Source: Halorientalis litorea
GTDB lineage: Archaea > Halobacteriota > Halobacteria > Halobacteriales > Haloarculaceae
DNA length: 64,000 bases
Assembly: GCF_023028225.1 (NCBI RefSeq)
Contig: NZ_CP095482.1
Coordinates: 1,612,001-1,676,000, forward strand
Direction of reading: 5' to 3'
Part shown: in pieces, positions 55,142 through 64,000 of the stretch
How positions within the stretch are numbered: position 1 is the first letter of the stretch
Layout of the letters: each line of letters starts with the position of its first letter
Translations under genes and position numbers: made by a program
The notes under the pieces: model-generated
Database searches by the model: none
Seen by the model: only the letters and a program-made list of their open reading frames with translations
Told to the model about the DNA's origin: nothing

Positions 55142-55984
55142 ATGGTTGACCCGCCTGAACGCGGCCATTCGCGCCGGTTCCGCCCACTGTCACGTCGCCG
55201 GTTCCTTCTCGGGACCGTCCTCGCAGTCGGTACTGTTGCTTCGCTCGTCAGCAACAGCACGGACGCGGTGCTACGTGACGACGGAACCGCCACTGCGAGC
55301 GTCGAAGCAGGCCGTGTGACCGTCGAGATTACGAATATCAAGTACGACCAAGGAAACCAAGGGCCGAACGGCGAGTACGTCGACTTCCAGAACACCGGCG
55401 GCTACCCTGCCGACATGACGAACTGGTACGTCGAGGACAAGGCCGGCAATCGCTACACGTTCCCGATGTTCACACTGGACCCCGGAGCGACCGTCAGGCT
55501 TCGGTCGGGGAACGGCACCGACACGAACACCGAACTGTACTGGGGTGGGGGGGCCATCTGGAACAACAACGGCGATATCGCGTACCTCTACGACGCGAGC
55601 GGGACACTCCGCGACCAGTTCCCCGAGTCGACGAACACGACGTCGCTCGCGGTCAAGCGGGTCAAAGCGGACGGCAATGGCTCACTCAATCGGGAGTACG
55701 TCGTCTTCGAGAACGACGGCCCGACGGCTCTCGACTTGTCGGGATGGACCATCGAAGACGAAGTCGCAAAGACCTACGCGTTCGACGATGCGAGTGTCGA
55801 TATTACCGCCGTCGCGCCGGGTGCGACCATCACCCTCCGCACCGGAAGCGGGACCGACAACACGGCGAACAACGGCGACATAGAACTGTACTGGGGCAAC
55901 GGGACGCCAGTCTGGAACAACTCCGGTGATACAGTCTTCGTCTACGACGACACCGGGACGAATGTCATCGAATACCCGTACTGA
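55142..55984 (+). CDS. Tat-exported protein with two lamin-tail domains
   Basis: The 280-residue protein has a Tat signal (SRRRFLLGTVLAVGTVASLV) and two lamin-tail (LTD) domains: NGEYVDFQNTGGYPADMTNW with YTFPMFTLDPGATV, and REYVVFENDGPTALDLSGWT with YAFDDASVDITAV. LTD domains occur in secreted nucleases and envelope proteins; here they make up the whole mature protein. No catalytic domain is visible. Confidence 0.85.
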   Translation: MVDPPERGHSRRFRPLSRRRFLLGTVLAVGTVASLVSNSTDAVLRDDGTATASVEAGRVTVEITNIKYDQGNQGPNGEYVDFQNTGGYPADMTNWYVEDKAGNRYTFPMFTLDPGATVRLRSGNGTDTNTELYWGGGAIWNNNGDIAYLYDASGTLRDQFPESTNTTSLAVKRVKADGNGSLNREYVVFENDGPTALDLSGWTIEDEVAKTYAFDDASVDITAVAPGATITLRTGSGTDNTANNGDIELYWGNGTPVWNNSGDTVFVYDDTGTNVIEYPY

Positions 55985-56027
55985 CGCCGGGTACCGTTCC
56001 CCAGTTCCCGAGGCTCCTGACCACGAA

Positions 56028-57677
56028 TCAGCCGCCCACCCGGTCGAACTCGAAGCCGTCGTAGTCCTCTCGGGCGACCCGGTCACAGATTTCGCGGTAG
56101 TTGTCGAGGCCGCCCGGGAAGGGCGTGAAGACCTGTGTCTTCCCGGGGACGTTCGCACCGCGATACCACGACTTCGCCTCCGAGAACAGCATGTTATCGG
56201 CGAGCATGTTGGTGTTCTGTACCCACTGTGACTCGGAGTCTGCGGTCGCTTCGATGCGGTCGTACCCGTGTTCGTCCATGTGCGCGATGCAGTCGGCTAT
56301 CCACTCGACGTGTTGCTCGATGGACAGCGGCATGTTCGTCAGCACCGACGGGCTCTGGGGGCCGGTGATGGTGAACAGGTTGGGGAACCCGTGCGTCCCG
56401 AGGCCGAGGTACGTCCGCGGCCCCGCCTCCCACTTCTCTTCGAGCGTGCGGCCGTCCCGGCCCTCGATGTCCAGTGCGAGAATCGCGCCGGTCATGGCGT
56501 CGAAGCCCGTGGCGAAGACGACGACGTCGAGGTCGTAGTGGTCCGCCGTCGTCTGGATGCCATCGGCGGTCAGCCGCTCGATGGGGGTCTCGTCGACGTC
56601 GACGAGGCTCACGTCGTCGCGATTGTAGGTCCCGTAGTAGTCGTTGTAGTCCATCGGCGGCCGCTTCGCGCCGTAGGGGTGGTCGGTCGGCACCAGTTTC
56701 TCTGCAGTCTCGGGGTCGTCGACCTTCTCGCGTATCTTCCCGCGGATGAACTCGGCGACGGTCTCGTTCAGGTCGGCGTCCGAGAGAATCGTCCCCGGCT
56801 CGAAAGTGTGGAAAAACCGGAAGCCACCCTCCTGCCAGCGCTGCTCCAGCAGTTCCTCGATGTCACCCTCCGAGAGGTCGTACGCGGAGTTTGCCTCGCT
56901 GTCGAAGGGCATCCCGAGCCGGGAGTCCCGCGCCCGCTCCCAGATGTCGTCGTAGTTCTCCCGGATGTCCTCGTACTCGTCCTCCGAGAGCGGCCGGTTC
57001 CGCGCCGGAACCGCGTAGTTGGGTGTCCGCTGGAAGACGGTGAGGTGACCGGCCCGGCCGCCCATCTCCGAGATGAACTGGATACCCGTCGACCCCGTGC
57101 CGATGACGCCGACGTGTTTCTCCGAGAAGTCGGGGTCTTCCTCGGGCCACCGAGCGGTGTGGTACCACTCGCCTTCGAACTCCTCTATCCCCTCGAAGTC
57201 CGGGCGGTAGGGCTTGGAGAGACAGCCGACGGCTGTGACGAAAAAGCGTGTCGTCACGCGGTTGCCGTCTGCCGTCTCGACTGTCCACGTCCCCGTTCCC
57301 TCGTCGTAGGTGGCCCCCGTCACCTCCGTCTCGAACGCGATGTCCCGGCGCAGGTCCAGTCGGTTGGCCACCCACTGGAGGTACTCCAGTATCTCGGGTT
57401 GCTCGGGGTAGCGTTCGCTCCACTCCCACTCCTCGTGGAGGCACTCGTCGAATGAGTAACAGTAGATGTGGCTCTCGCTGTCACAGCGCGCCCCGGGGTA
57501 GCGGTTCCAGTACCACGTCCCGCCCACCTCGCCGCCTTTCTCGAAGACGCGAACGTCGAGTCCCTGCTCGCGCAGGCGGTGGAGCATGTACAGCCCCGAA
57601 AAGCCCGCCCCGATGACGACGGCGTCGACGTCGGTGTCCGTCTCTCCACCGCCCGTGTCCGTCTCCGTGCTAGACAC
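56028..57677 (-). CDS. flavin-binding monooxygenase (Baeyer-Villiger type)
   Basis: The 549-residue enzyme has FAD motif GAGFSGL, NADPH motif GTGSTGIQ and the Baeyer-Villiger fingerprint FEGEWYHTARWP (Phe167, Gly169, His173, Trp177). It would insert oxygen into ketones using NADPH and O2. Length agrees with cyclohexanone-monooxygenase-like proteins. Physiological substrate unknown. It is transcribed alone. Confidence 0.92.
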   Translation of the reverse strand: MSSTETDTGGGETDTDVDAVVIGAGFSGLYMLHRLREQGLDVRVFEKGGEVGGTWYWNRYPGARCDSESHIYCYSFDECLHEEWEWSERYPEQPEILEYLQWVANRLDLRRDIAFETEVTGATYDEGTGTWTVETADGNRVTTRFFVTAVGCLSKPYRPDFEGIEEFEGEWYHTARWPEEDPDFSEKHVGVIGTGSTGIQFISEMGGRAGHLTVFQRTPNYAVPARNRPLSEDEYEDIRENYDDIWERARDSRLGMPFDSEANSAYDLSEGDIEELLEQRWQEGGFRFFHTFEPGTILSDADLNETVAEFIRGKIREKVDDPETAEKLVPTDHPYGAKRPPMDYNDYYGTYNRDDVSLVDVDETPIERLTADGIQTTADHYDLDVVVFATGFDAMTGAILALDIEGRDGRTLEEKWEAGPRTYLGLGTHGFPNLFTITGPQSPSVLTNMPLSIEQHVEWIADCIAHMDEHGYDRIEATADSESQWVQNTNMLADNMLFSEAKSWYRGANVPGKTQVFTPFPGGLDNYREICDRVAREDYDGFEFDRVGG

Positions 57678-57804
57678 TAATTCTCACTGTCCAGAGGCTA
57701 GGGATGCCCCTCATTAAATCCACTCCACCACACTATCGGCCGTATATGAGTGTGACCGGGCCGAACCGACGGACCCAAACGCGCCCGCCGCCAAGCCGTT
57801 CGTC

Positions 57805-59037
57805 ATGGACCTGCGGTTCCTCGGCGGCGCGGGGGAAGTCGGCCGGAGCGCGATTCTCGTCAACGACTCGCTCCTGTTAGACTACGGGATGAAGACCGAC
57901 ACCCCGCCACAGTACCCCGTGGGCTCGGTCGACCCCGAGGCCGTCGTCGTCTCTCACGGGCACCTCGACCACGTGGGGGCGATTCCCACGCTCCTCTCGG
58001 GGGACCGCCGCCCGCCGATTCACTGGACGCCACCGACGCGGGAGTTGGCACTGACGCTGGCCCGCGATACCCTCAAGCTACACGGCGGGACGTACGACTG
58101 CCCGTTCACCGAGACGGAGGTCAAGCGGGTCACCCAAGTCTCGGAGGCCCACGGTTACCGGGAGACGTTCACCGCGGCGAGCCACGAAATCACCTTCTAC
58201 AACGCGGGCCACATCCCCGGGAGCGCGCACGTCCTCGTGGACGACGGCGACACGCGACTCCTCTACACTGGCGACTTCCACACGGAGGACCAGCGTCTCG
58301 TCTCGGGGACGACTGCCCGCCCCGACGCCGACGTGGTCCTCTGTGAGAGTACCTACAGCGACGTGGAACACAGCGAGCGCGCGAACATCGAGGAGCGGTT
58401 CGCCGAGAGCGTCCGGACGACGCTGTGGGAGGGGGGCACCGTCGTCGTCCCCGCCTTCGCCATCGGGCGGACACAGGAGATGCTCCTGATTTGTGCGGCC
58501 CACGACATCGACTGCTACGTCGACGGGATGGGAAAACAGGTCACCGAGATGCTCCGCCGCCATTCCGAGTTCGTCCGCGACGCCGACGCGCTCAAGCGGG
58601 CCAAATCACACGCTCGCTTCGTCACCGGTCGGGACGGCCAGCGAAAGCGCGTCGCCGACCAGAACACCGCGATAGTCACGACCAGCGGGATGCTCTCGGG
58701 CGGCCCCGCGATGACGTACATCCCCGAAATCCGGGACCGCCCGACGAACAAGATAACGATGACGGGCTATCAGGTCGAGGGGACGCCCGGCCGTGAACTG
58801 CTGGACACCGGGAGTGCCGAAATCGACGGGCGCGTGATGCCCGTCGCCGCGCAGGTCGAATCGTACGACTTCTCCGCCCACGCCGACCGGACGGGCCTGC
58901 TGGCGTTCCTCGACGCCTACCGCGAGACGCCCGTCCTCGTCAACCACGGCGACCGCTGTGGAGCCTTCGCCGAGGAACTCACCGCCGACGGCTACCGGGC
59001 GTCGGCCCCGGACCTCGGCGAGACAGTGACGGTGTGA
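57805..59037 (+). CDS. beta-CASP metallo-beta-lactamase-fold hydrolase
   Basis: The 410-residue protein has the metal site SHGHLDHVG (His51, His53, Asp55, His56), a later His in AGHIPGSAH, TGDF and a beta-CASP region with CESTYSD, GRTQEML and FSAHAD near the C-terminus. It lacks KH domains of aCPSF1 and is shorter, as in archaeal aCPSF2 or RNase J-like proteins; exo- or endoribonuclease activity is probable. A GTATATG box at 57741 suggests a leader of about 35 nt. Confidence 0.88.
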   Translation: MDLRFLGGAGEVGRSAILVNDSLLLDYGMKTDTPPQYPVGSVDPEAVVVSHGHLDHVGAIPTLLSGDRRPPIHWTPPTRELALTLARDTLKLHGGTYDCPFTETEVKRVTQVSEAHGYRETFTAASHEITFYNAGHIPGSAHVLVDDGDTRLLYTGDFHTEDQRLVSGTTARPDADVVLCESTYSDVEHSERANIEERFAESVRTTLWEGGTVVVPAFAIGRTQEMLLICAAHDIDCYVDGMGKQVTEMLRRHSEFVRDADALKRAKSHARFVTGRDGQRKRVADQNTAIVTTSGMLSGGPAMTYIPEIRDRPTNKITMTGYQVEGTPGRELLDTGSAEIDGRVMPVAAQVESYDFSAHADRTGLLAFLDAYRETPVLVNHGDRCGAFAEELTADGYRASAPDLGETVTV

Positions 59038-59146
59038 GTTGTCGGCGATAATTCAGTGGGAACGAGACACAAACTAAAAGCGACATCTCACCGTCCGCTG
59101 GGGTTATAGTTCTCTGGCTCACAGCATCGGTAGCGGATTGGTCCCC

Positions 59147-60949
59147 ATGGTGCTCGCAGACGCGTTCGCTACCCCGCTCGGGTTGGCCGCGGTAGCCGCC
59201 GCCATCCCGCTCGTCGTTCTCTATCTCATCCAGCCGGACCCGCGTCGGATGCAGTTGCCGACGATGCAGTTCCTCACCGACGACCCGGACGAGGGCGGGT
59301 CGAACCCGGTTCTCGAACGACTGCGCCGGAACGCGCTCCTGTTGCTCCAGTTGCTCGCCATCGCCCTGCTGGCGGTGGCACTCGCCGGCCCCGCCGTCAC
59401 GACCACGCAAGCGACGAGTACCCAGCCGACGGTGGTCGTCCTCGACGCCTCGGCCAGCATGGCGACCGAGACGGGCGACGGGACGCGCTTCTCGCGTGCC
59501 GTCGCCGCCGCCGAGTCGGAACTGGGGCGGCCGACGACGCTGGTCGTCGCGGGGGCGGTGACACGGGTGCCGGTCGAGGCCGACTCGCCGTCGGCGGTCC
59601 GGGACGTCCTCGACGGGGCGAGCGTGACCGACGCGCCGGGTGACCTCCGGGCGGCCATCAGCAGGGCCGCGTCGCTGGCCGGTGACGAGTCGCGGCTGGT
59701 CGTCGTCAGCGACTTCGCGGCCGACGGTGACTGGCAGGGGGCCGTCCAGACCGCCCGTGCCGCCGGCCTCGACGTGTCGCTCCGGCAGGTTTCGGGCGGC
59801 GGCGACGGGAACGTCGGCATCGTCGACCGGCAGTTCAGCGGGAATCGGGTCACGCTCTCGGTGAAGAACACCGGCGGGACGGCGGCCGACCGGACGCTGA
59901 CGCTCGGCGACCAGTCCCGGTCGCTGTCGCTCCAACCCGGTGACGTGGCCACCGAGACGCTCACCCTCCCCGCCGACGGCGGCGAGGCACGGCTCTCGCC
60001 GGCCGACGACTTCCCGACGGACGACGTCGCGTACGTCGCCACACCGGCCGACAGCACCGTCGACGTGTTGCTCGTGACCAACGGCGACAACCGCAACCTC
60101 GAAACCGCGCTGTCGGTCATCGAGACGGTGTCGCTGACCGTCGCCCGCCCGCCGGCCGCCGTCGACGACCCGAGCGACTACGACGTCGTCGTCTTCGCCG
60201 ACGTGGACGGGGACCGACTGCTGCGTTCGACCGTCTCTGTGGCCCGTGACGTGGCCGCCGACGGCGGGGGCGTGGCGATTCAGGCACAGGCGGACGTGGG
60301 GTCGGTCGGCTACGGCGACCTGCTGCCCCTCCGGTCGGAGGGCGTGCGCGATACCGCGGGTGTCGGCGACGCCGCGCCCCATCCGCTGACTCGCTCGTTC
60401 GAGTTCCCGCGACCAGACCGGCACTTGACCGCGAACTTCACGGAGGGGACGACGCTCGTTTCGACGGCCGACGGGTCCCCGCTCCTCGCGGCGGCCGACC
60501 GGCGGGCCGGGCGCGTCCTCTACTACGGATACCTGCCCGACCAGACGGCCTTCCGATACAGCTACCGATACCCCGTCTTCTGGAAGCGCGCCACGAACTG
60601 GCTCGCCGAACGGCCGTCGCTGTCCGAATTGAACCGGCGGACCGGCACGACGCTCCAGTTCGCGGAGCGAACGACCGTCGAGACGCCGACCGGGTCGCGG
60701 ACGGCCGCGACCGTCCGCCTCGACACCGCCGGCGTCTACACCGCGAGCGAGCGGCGTGCGAGCGCGAGTCTGCTCTCAGCCGCCGAGTCGAACGTGACCG
60801 CGCCCGACGCCGACGTGGCCGGCAGTGCGGGCAACGGGACAGCGGCCAGCGACCCGGTCCGGCAGGACCTGACGCCGTTCGCCGTCCTCGCCGTGCTGCT
60901 GGTCGTCGTCGGCGAACTCGGCTACCTCCGCTACCGGGGTGACATCTGA
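59147..60949 (+). CDS. BatA-type protein with von Willebrand factor A domain
   Basis: The 600-residue protein has an N-terminal membrane region (PLGLAAVAAAIPLVVLYLIQ and ALLLLQLLAIALLAVALAG) typical of the BatA N-domain, a vWA domain starting VVVLDASASMA (MIDAS D-x-S-x-S), a CARDB-like beta domain and a C-terminal membrane helix. The stop overlaps the next start (TGATG). Such proteins form membrane complexes with MoxR ATPases; none is in the window but the operon continues beyond it. Confidence 0.87.
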   Translation: MVLADAFATPLGLAAVAAAIPLVVLYLIQPDPRRMQLPTMQFLTDDPDEGGSNPVLERLRRNALLLLQLLAIALLAVALAGPAVTTTQATSTQPTVVVLDASASMATETGDGTRFSRAVAAAESELGRPTTLVVAGAVTRVPVEADSPSAVRDVLDGASVTDAPGDLRAAISRAASLAGDESRLVVVSDFAADGDWQGAVQTARAAGLDVSLRQVSGGGDGNVGIVDRQFSGNRVTLSVKNTGGTAADRTLTLGDQSRSLSLQPGDVATETLTLPADGGEARLSPADDFPTDDVAYVATPADSTVDVLLVTNGDNRNLETALSVIETVSLTVARPPAAVDDPSDYDVVVFADVDGDRLLRSTVSVARDVAADGGGVAIQAQADVGSVGYGDLLPLRSEGVRDTAGVGDAAPHPLTRSFEFPRPDRHLTANFTEGTTLVSTADGSPLLAAADRRAGRVLYYGYLPDQTAFRYSYRYPVFWKRATNWLAERPSLSELNRRTGTTLQFAERTTVETPTGSRTAATVRLDTAGVYTASERRASASLLSAAESNVTAPDADVAGSAGNGTAASDPVRQDLTPFAVLAVLLVVVGELGYLRYRGDI

Positions 60950-63273
60950 TGGCGGTCGAGACGACCGTGGCCGGTGTGCAGGTCGGACTCGCCCGCCCGC
61001 TCCTCTTGATCGCGGTGCCGGTCGTCGTCGCCCTCCTCGGCGTCCTCCTGTTGCGAGGCCGCGACGGGACCACCTTCGACCGCCGGACGCGCACGCTCGT
61101 GTTCGCCGCTCGGGTGGTGGTCGTCGCCTTGCTGGTCGTGGGTGCGGCCGGGCCGTACACCGCCGACACACGCCAGACCACGGGTGACCCGTCGGTGACG
61201 ATGCTCGCCGACCGCTCGGCCAGTACGTCGGTGACGGGCAACATCTCCGGTGACCTCGCGGCGGCCATCGAGGACCGCGGGGTCGACGTGTCGACCCGTG
61301 TCGTCGCGGACGGCGACCGCTCCCCGGTCGGCGACGGTATCGCCAACTCGCTCGAAACCAACGGGAGCGTCCTCGTCGTCTCGGACGGACAGGTCACCGA
61401 CGGTCGTTCGCTCCCGGCGGCCGCGAGCATCGCCCGGCAGGTCAACGCCACCATCGACGCGGTGAACCTGACCGCGACGGCGACCGAACGGGCGGTGTCG
61501 GTCGCGGGCCCGGCGAAGACGTCGACCGGCGTCCGCAACAGCTTCCTCGTCTCGCTCGACGGTGTCCGCCTCAACGACCCGGTGACCGTCACGGTTAGCG
61601 TCGACGGCGAGACAGTCGCGGAGCGGGAGGTTACCGGCGGGGGGTTCGAAGTAGCCGAGACGTTCGCGACGACCGGGAGCCACCGCGTGACCGCCCGCAT
61701 CGAGAGTGACGACCGCTTCGACCGCAACGACGTGGCCCGCAAGACGGTCCGCGTCGTCGAACCGTCGCAGATTCTGTACGTCGCCCGCGGCGACTACCCC
61801 CTCGAAGAGTTCCTCGGGCAGGTGTACGACGTGGACCGCGCCCGCTCCATCCCCGAAGATGTCTCCGACTACTACGCCGTCGTCGTGCAGGACGTTGCGG
61901 CCGACGACCTCGGGAACGTCGCATCGCTCCAGCGCGCCGTCATCGACGGGACGGGACTCGTGACCGTCGGGGGCCGGAACTCCTTCGAGGCCGGCGACTA
62001 CCGGGAGTCCCTGCTGGCAGACATGCTCCCCGTCAGCATCGGCGAGGGCGGCCGAACCGCACGGGTCGCGCTCGCGGTGGACATCTCCGGGAGTACCCGG
62101 GGAACGCTGTCGGTCCAGCAGGCCCTCGCGCTCGACGCACTCGACCAACTGGGCGACGAGAACCGCGTCGGCCTCGTCGCGTTCAACGAACAACCCTATG
62201 CCATCGCGGGGCTGTCGCTACTCGGCAACAACCGCGAGGCACTGGCGACCCAGATACGACGGCTACAGAGCAGCGGCGGCACCGACGTCGCCGCGGGCAT
62301 CGACGGGGCCGCCGAGATGCTCGGCGAGGGCGGCGGGACGGTCATCCTCATCAGCGACGGCCGCGACGACGGTGGCGCGCCGGCGACGGCGGCCCGTGTC
62401 GCCGAGGACGGGGTCCGGGTCATCACCGTCGGCGTCGGTGGCATCGTCGACGACGAGTACCTCCGTCGCACCGCGAACGCCGGCGGCGGCACGTACCTCT
62501 CTGCCGACGAGACGAACCGCCTCCGCATCCGCTTCGGCGGGGAGTCCCGCGAGTACGAGGGTACCGGCCTCACCGTCGTCGACGACGACCACTTCGTCAC
62601 GAGCGGCGTCCAATTCGAGTCCAACCCCGGCCAGAGCAACGCCGTCGCCGTCGAGGAGCGCGCCGACTTCCTCGTCGCCGGCCCGTCGGGCGCGCCCGCC
62701 ATCACCGCGTGGCGGTACGGTCTCGGGCGGACCGTCGCCATCACCGCCTACGGCCCCGACGGCACGCTCGACGGCCTGCTCTCCCGGCCCGACTCTCTCG
62801 GCGTGACGAAGGCGGTCAACTGGGCCATCGGCGACCCCGAACGCCTCGAAACCGGCGTCACCAGCGTCGACGGTGCGCGCGTCGGCTCGCCGACAACAGT
62901 TACCTACGAGGGCGAGGAACGGCCGAGTGCCGACGGCGTCCGGTTCTCCCGAGTCGGGCCACGGGAGTACCGCGCGACGTTCGTCCCCGAGTCGCCGGGG
63001 TACGAGTCGGTCCTCGGAGCCGAGTACGCCGTGAACTACCCGGCCGAGTACGCCGATTTCGGCATCGCGCCGGCACTCCGAGACGCCGTCGACCGGACCG
63101 GCGGCCGGGTGTACGAACCCGCACAGGCGGCGACCATCGCACGGGAGGTGCGCCAGCGCGCGACTCAGGTTCGGACGGTGCGGACCGACTGGACGTGGCT
63201 CGCACTCCTCGTCGCACTCCTCGCCTACGTGGCCGAAACAAGTGCCCGCAGACTGACACGCATCAGAACATGA
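60949..63273 (+). CDS. large membrane protein with two vWA-like regions
   Basis: The 774-residue protein has two N-terminal helices, a first DRSAS MIDAS-like motif at residues 88-92 and a second, complete MIDAS motif (VDISGSTRGTLS) starting at Asp378 in a well-formed vWA domain. Between them lies a beta-domain with a glutamine-amidotransferase-like fold pattern. One C-terminal helix follows. It is coupled to BatA by start/stop overlap and to the coiled-coil gene by ATGA. It likely works as a cell-surface or membrane scaffold. Confidence 0.87.
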   Translation: MAVETTVAGVQVGLARPLLLIAVPVVVALLGVLLLRGRDGTTFDRRTRTLVFAARVVVVALLVVGAAGPYTADTRQTTGDPSVTMLADRSASTSVTGNISGDLAAAIEDRGVDVSTRVVADGDRSPVGDGIANSLETNGSVLVVSDGQVTDGRSLPAAASIARQVNATIDAVNLTATATERAVSVAGPAKTSTGVRNSFLVSLDGVRLNDPVTVTVSVDGETVAEREVTGGGFEVAETFATTGSHRVTARIESDDRFDRNDVARKTVRVVEPSQILYVARGDYPLEEFLGQVYDVDRARSIPEDVSDYYAVVVQDVAADDLGNVASLQRAVIDGTGLVTVGGRNSFEAGDYRESLLADMLPVSIGEGGRTARVALAVDISGSTRGTLSVQQALALDALDQLGDENRVGLVAFNEQPYAIAGLSLLGNNREALATQIRRLQSSGGTDVAAGIDGAAEMLGEGGGTVILISDGRDDGGAPATAARVAEDGVRVITVGVGGIVDDEYLRRTANAGGGTYLSADETNRLRIRFGGESREYEGTGLTVVDDDHFVTSGVQFESNPGQSNAVAVEERADFLVAGPSGAPAITAWRYGLGRTVAITAYGPDGTLDGLLSRPDSLGVTKAVNWAIGDPERLETGVTSVDGARVGSPTTVTYEGEERPSADGVRFSRVGPREYRATFVPESPGYESVLGAEYAVNYPAEYADFGIAPALRDAVDRTGGRVYEPAQAATIAREVRQRATQVRTVRTDWTWLALLVALLAYVAETSARRLTRIRT

Positions 63274-63854
63274 CGCTCATCGGAACCAGACTCAACGTCG
63301 TCCTCGTCGCGCTCGTCGGCCTCAGCGTCGTCGGAACCGCCGGTGCGACGGTGTACTACCAGCAGTCCGTCGAGGACACGAGAGGACAGACCGACCAACT
63401 CCGACAGGAGAACGCAGCTCTGGAGAACCGAACCGAACAGTTACGGTCCGAACTGAACCGGACCAGAGACCGCCTCGAATCCCTGAACCGGTCGCTCCAG
63501 ACACGACAGACCGACCTGCAGGACCTCCTGTCGCGGCTGGAACGGACCGAGCGGCAACTGGCCGACACCCGCGAGGAACTCAACGGGACTCGCACCCGAT
63601 TGGACCGTTCGCGGGCCGAGGCCAACCGGCTGGAGGAGGAAAACCAGAACCTCCGGTACAACATCTCGCAACTCGAAGACGAGAACGTCCGCCTCGAAAA
63701 CCGTGTCGACGAACTGGACGACCGTATCGAGGAACTGAACGACAGAATCACCCAGCGGGACAACCGCATCGACGAACTGGAAAACGACGTGCGTTACTTC
63801 TGTAACCGCGTCAACCGCACCCGCGTCGACGTTTCGGGACGGTGTCCGCCGTGA
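63270..63854 (+). CDS. membrane-anchored coiled-coil protein
   Basis: A 194-residue protein with one N-terminal helix (VVLVALVGLSVVGTAGATVYY) followed by about 140 residues of heptad-repeat coiled coil rich in Leu, Arg, Glu and Asn (QLRQENAALENRTEQLRSEL is typical), ending with CNRVN...GRCPP that holds two Cys. It overlaps its neighbours on both sides (ATGA and GTGA), so it is part of the vWA operon, perhaps as a spacer or tether. Confidence 0.82.
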   Translation: MTLIGTRLNVVLVALVGLSVVGTAGATVYYQQSVEDTRGQTDQLRQENAALENRTEQLRSELNRTRDRLESLNRSLQTRQTDLQDLLSRLERTERQLADTREELNGTRTRLDRSRAEANRLEEENQNLRYNISQLEDENVRLENRVDELDDRIEELNDRITQRDNRIDELENDVRYFCNRVNRTRVDVSGRCPP

Positions 63855-64000
63855 CCGACACGGAGACCATCCGGCAGGCGGTCCGCGAGATACGCCACGA
63901 GGGGTACAAGGCGGCGTTCGTCCACAGCCTCGTCGACGCTGTGGTCGTCGCGCTGGCGGTCAACCTCGTCGCCGGTCCCGTTCTCGGCCTCACCGTCCCC
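63851..64000 (+). CDS. partial membrane protein, DUF7502-like
   Basis: A GTG-started frame overlaps the coiled-coil stop and runs off the window. The visible 50 residues read MTDTETIRQAVREIRHEGYK and AAFVHSLVDAVVVALAVNLV followed by AGPVLGLTVP: a charged helix and then a membrane helix. This resembles the start of haloarchaeal DUF7502 proteins found in vWA operons. The rest is not visible. Confidence 0.65.
   Translation, partial: MTDTETIRQAVREIRHEGYKAAFVHSLVDAVVVALAVNLVAGPVLGLTVP

Noticed and set aside
60438-61742. Minus-strand ORF of 434 codons in the vWA operon
   Set aside because: Ser/Thr/Arg-rich antisense shadow of two overlapping real genes.

Overview
The window is a high-GC chromosome segment from a haloarchaeon (class Halobacteria). 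Proteins are acidic, TATA boxes often lie about 25-30 nt before the start codon (leaderless mRNA), the rRNA operon has the archaeal order 16S-tRNA-Ala-23S-5S, and typical haloarchaeal families occur (MC1, fused Cox I/III, Tat signals, DUF6360, DUF7331, CPCC). The genus cannot be fixed by reading alone.

Layout. 1-9.8 kb is a tRNA and translation block: a NucS-like N-domain/zinc-finger protein, tRNA splicing endonuclease, trpS, an acidic protein, pheS-pheT, pyrD, an AbrB-like protein and MC1. 9.8-15.7 kb is the rRNA operon with four upstream promoters. An acyl-CoA dehydrogenase gene lies between 5S and tRNA-Cys. From the tRNA-Cys 3' end (17121) to an exact 14-nt copy of it (31807-31820) lies a roughly 14.7-kb genomic island. 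It holds a tyrosine and a serine recombinase, a complete CUT1 sugar ABC cassette, membrane-lipid genes and many broken genes (orc1/cdc6, GTP cyclohydrolase III, aldo/keto reductase, transposase/USP chimera, Gfo/Idh oxidoreductase, glycosyltransferase). 31.9-33.7 kb holds a patatin-type PHA depolymerase with a hydroxybutyrate dehydrogenase. 34-44 kb centres on an aa3-type oxidase cluster (subunits II, I+III, IV) with membrane and Tat proteins. 44.4-50 kb holds an intron-bearing tRNA-Lys(UUU) beside stray copies of its own 3' end, a DUF7119 protein, a two-gene small-protein operon, nitrite reductase and small proteins. 50-64 kb holds redox enzymes (SDR, FAD enzymes, glutaredoxin, Baeyer-Villiger monooxygenase), a beta-CASP hydrolase and a von Willebrand factor A operon running off the end.

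Most notable: both aminoacyl-tRNA synthetase loci have a 26-codon leader ORF starting about one promoter length after a TATA-like box. The one before trpS contains W-R-W-C-W; the one before pheS contains five Phe, including F-G-F-F-F near its end. Both are followed by hairpins, and the trpS leader RNA has mutually exclusive 8-bp pairings around the Trp codons. This looks like leader-peptide attenuation of synthetase genes in an archaeon. I know of no such description, but it is an inference from sequence only.
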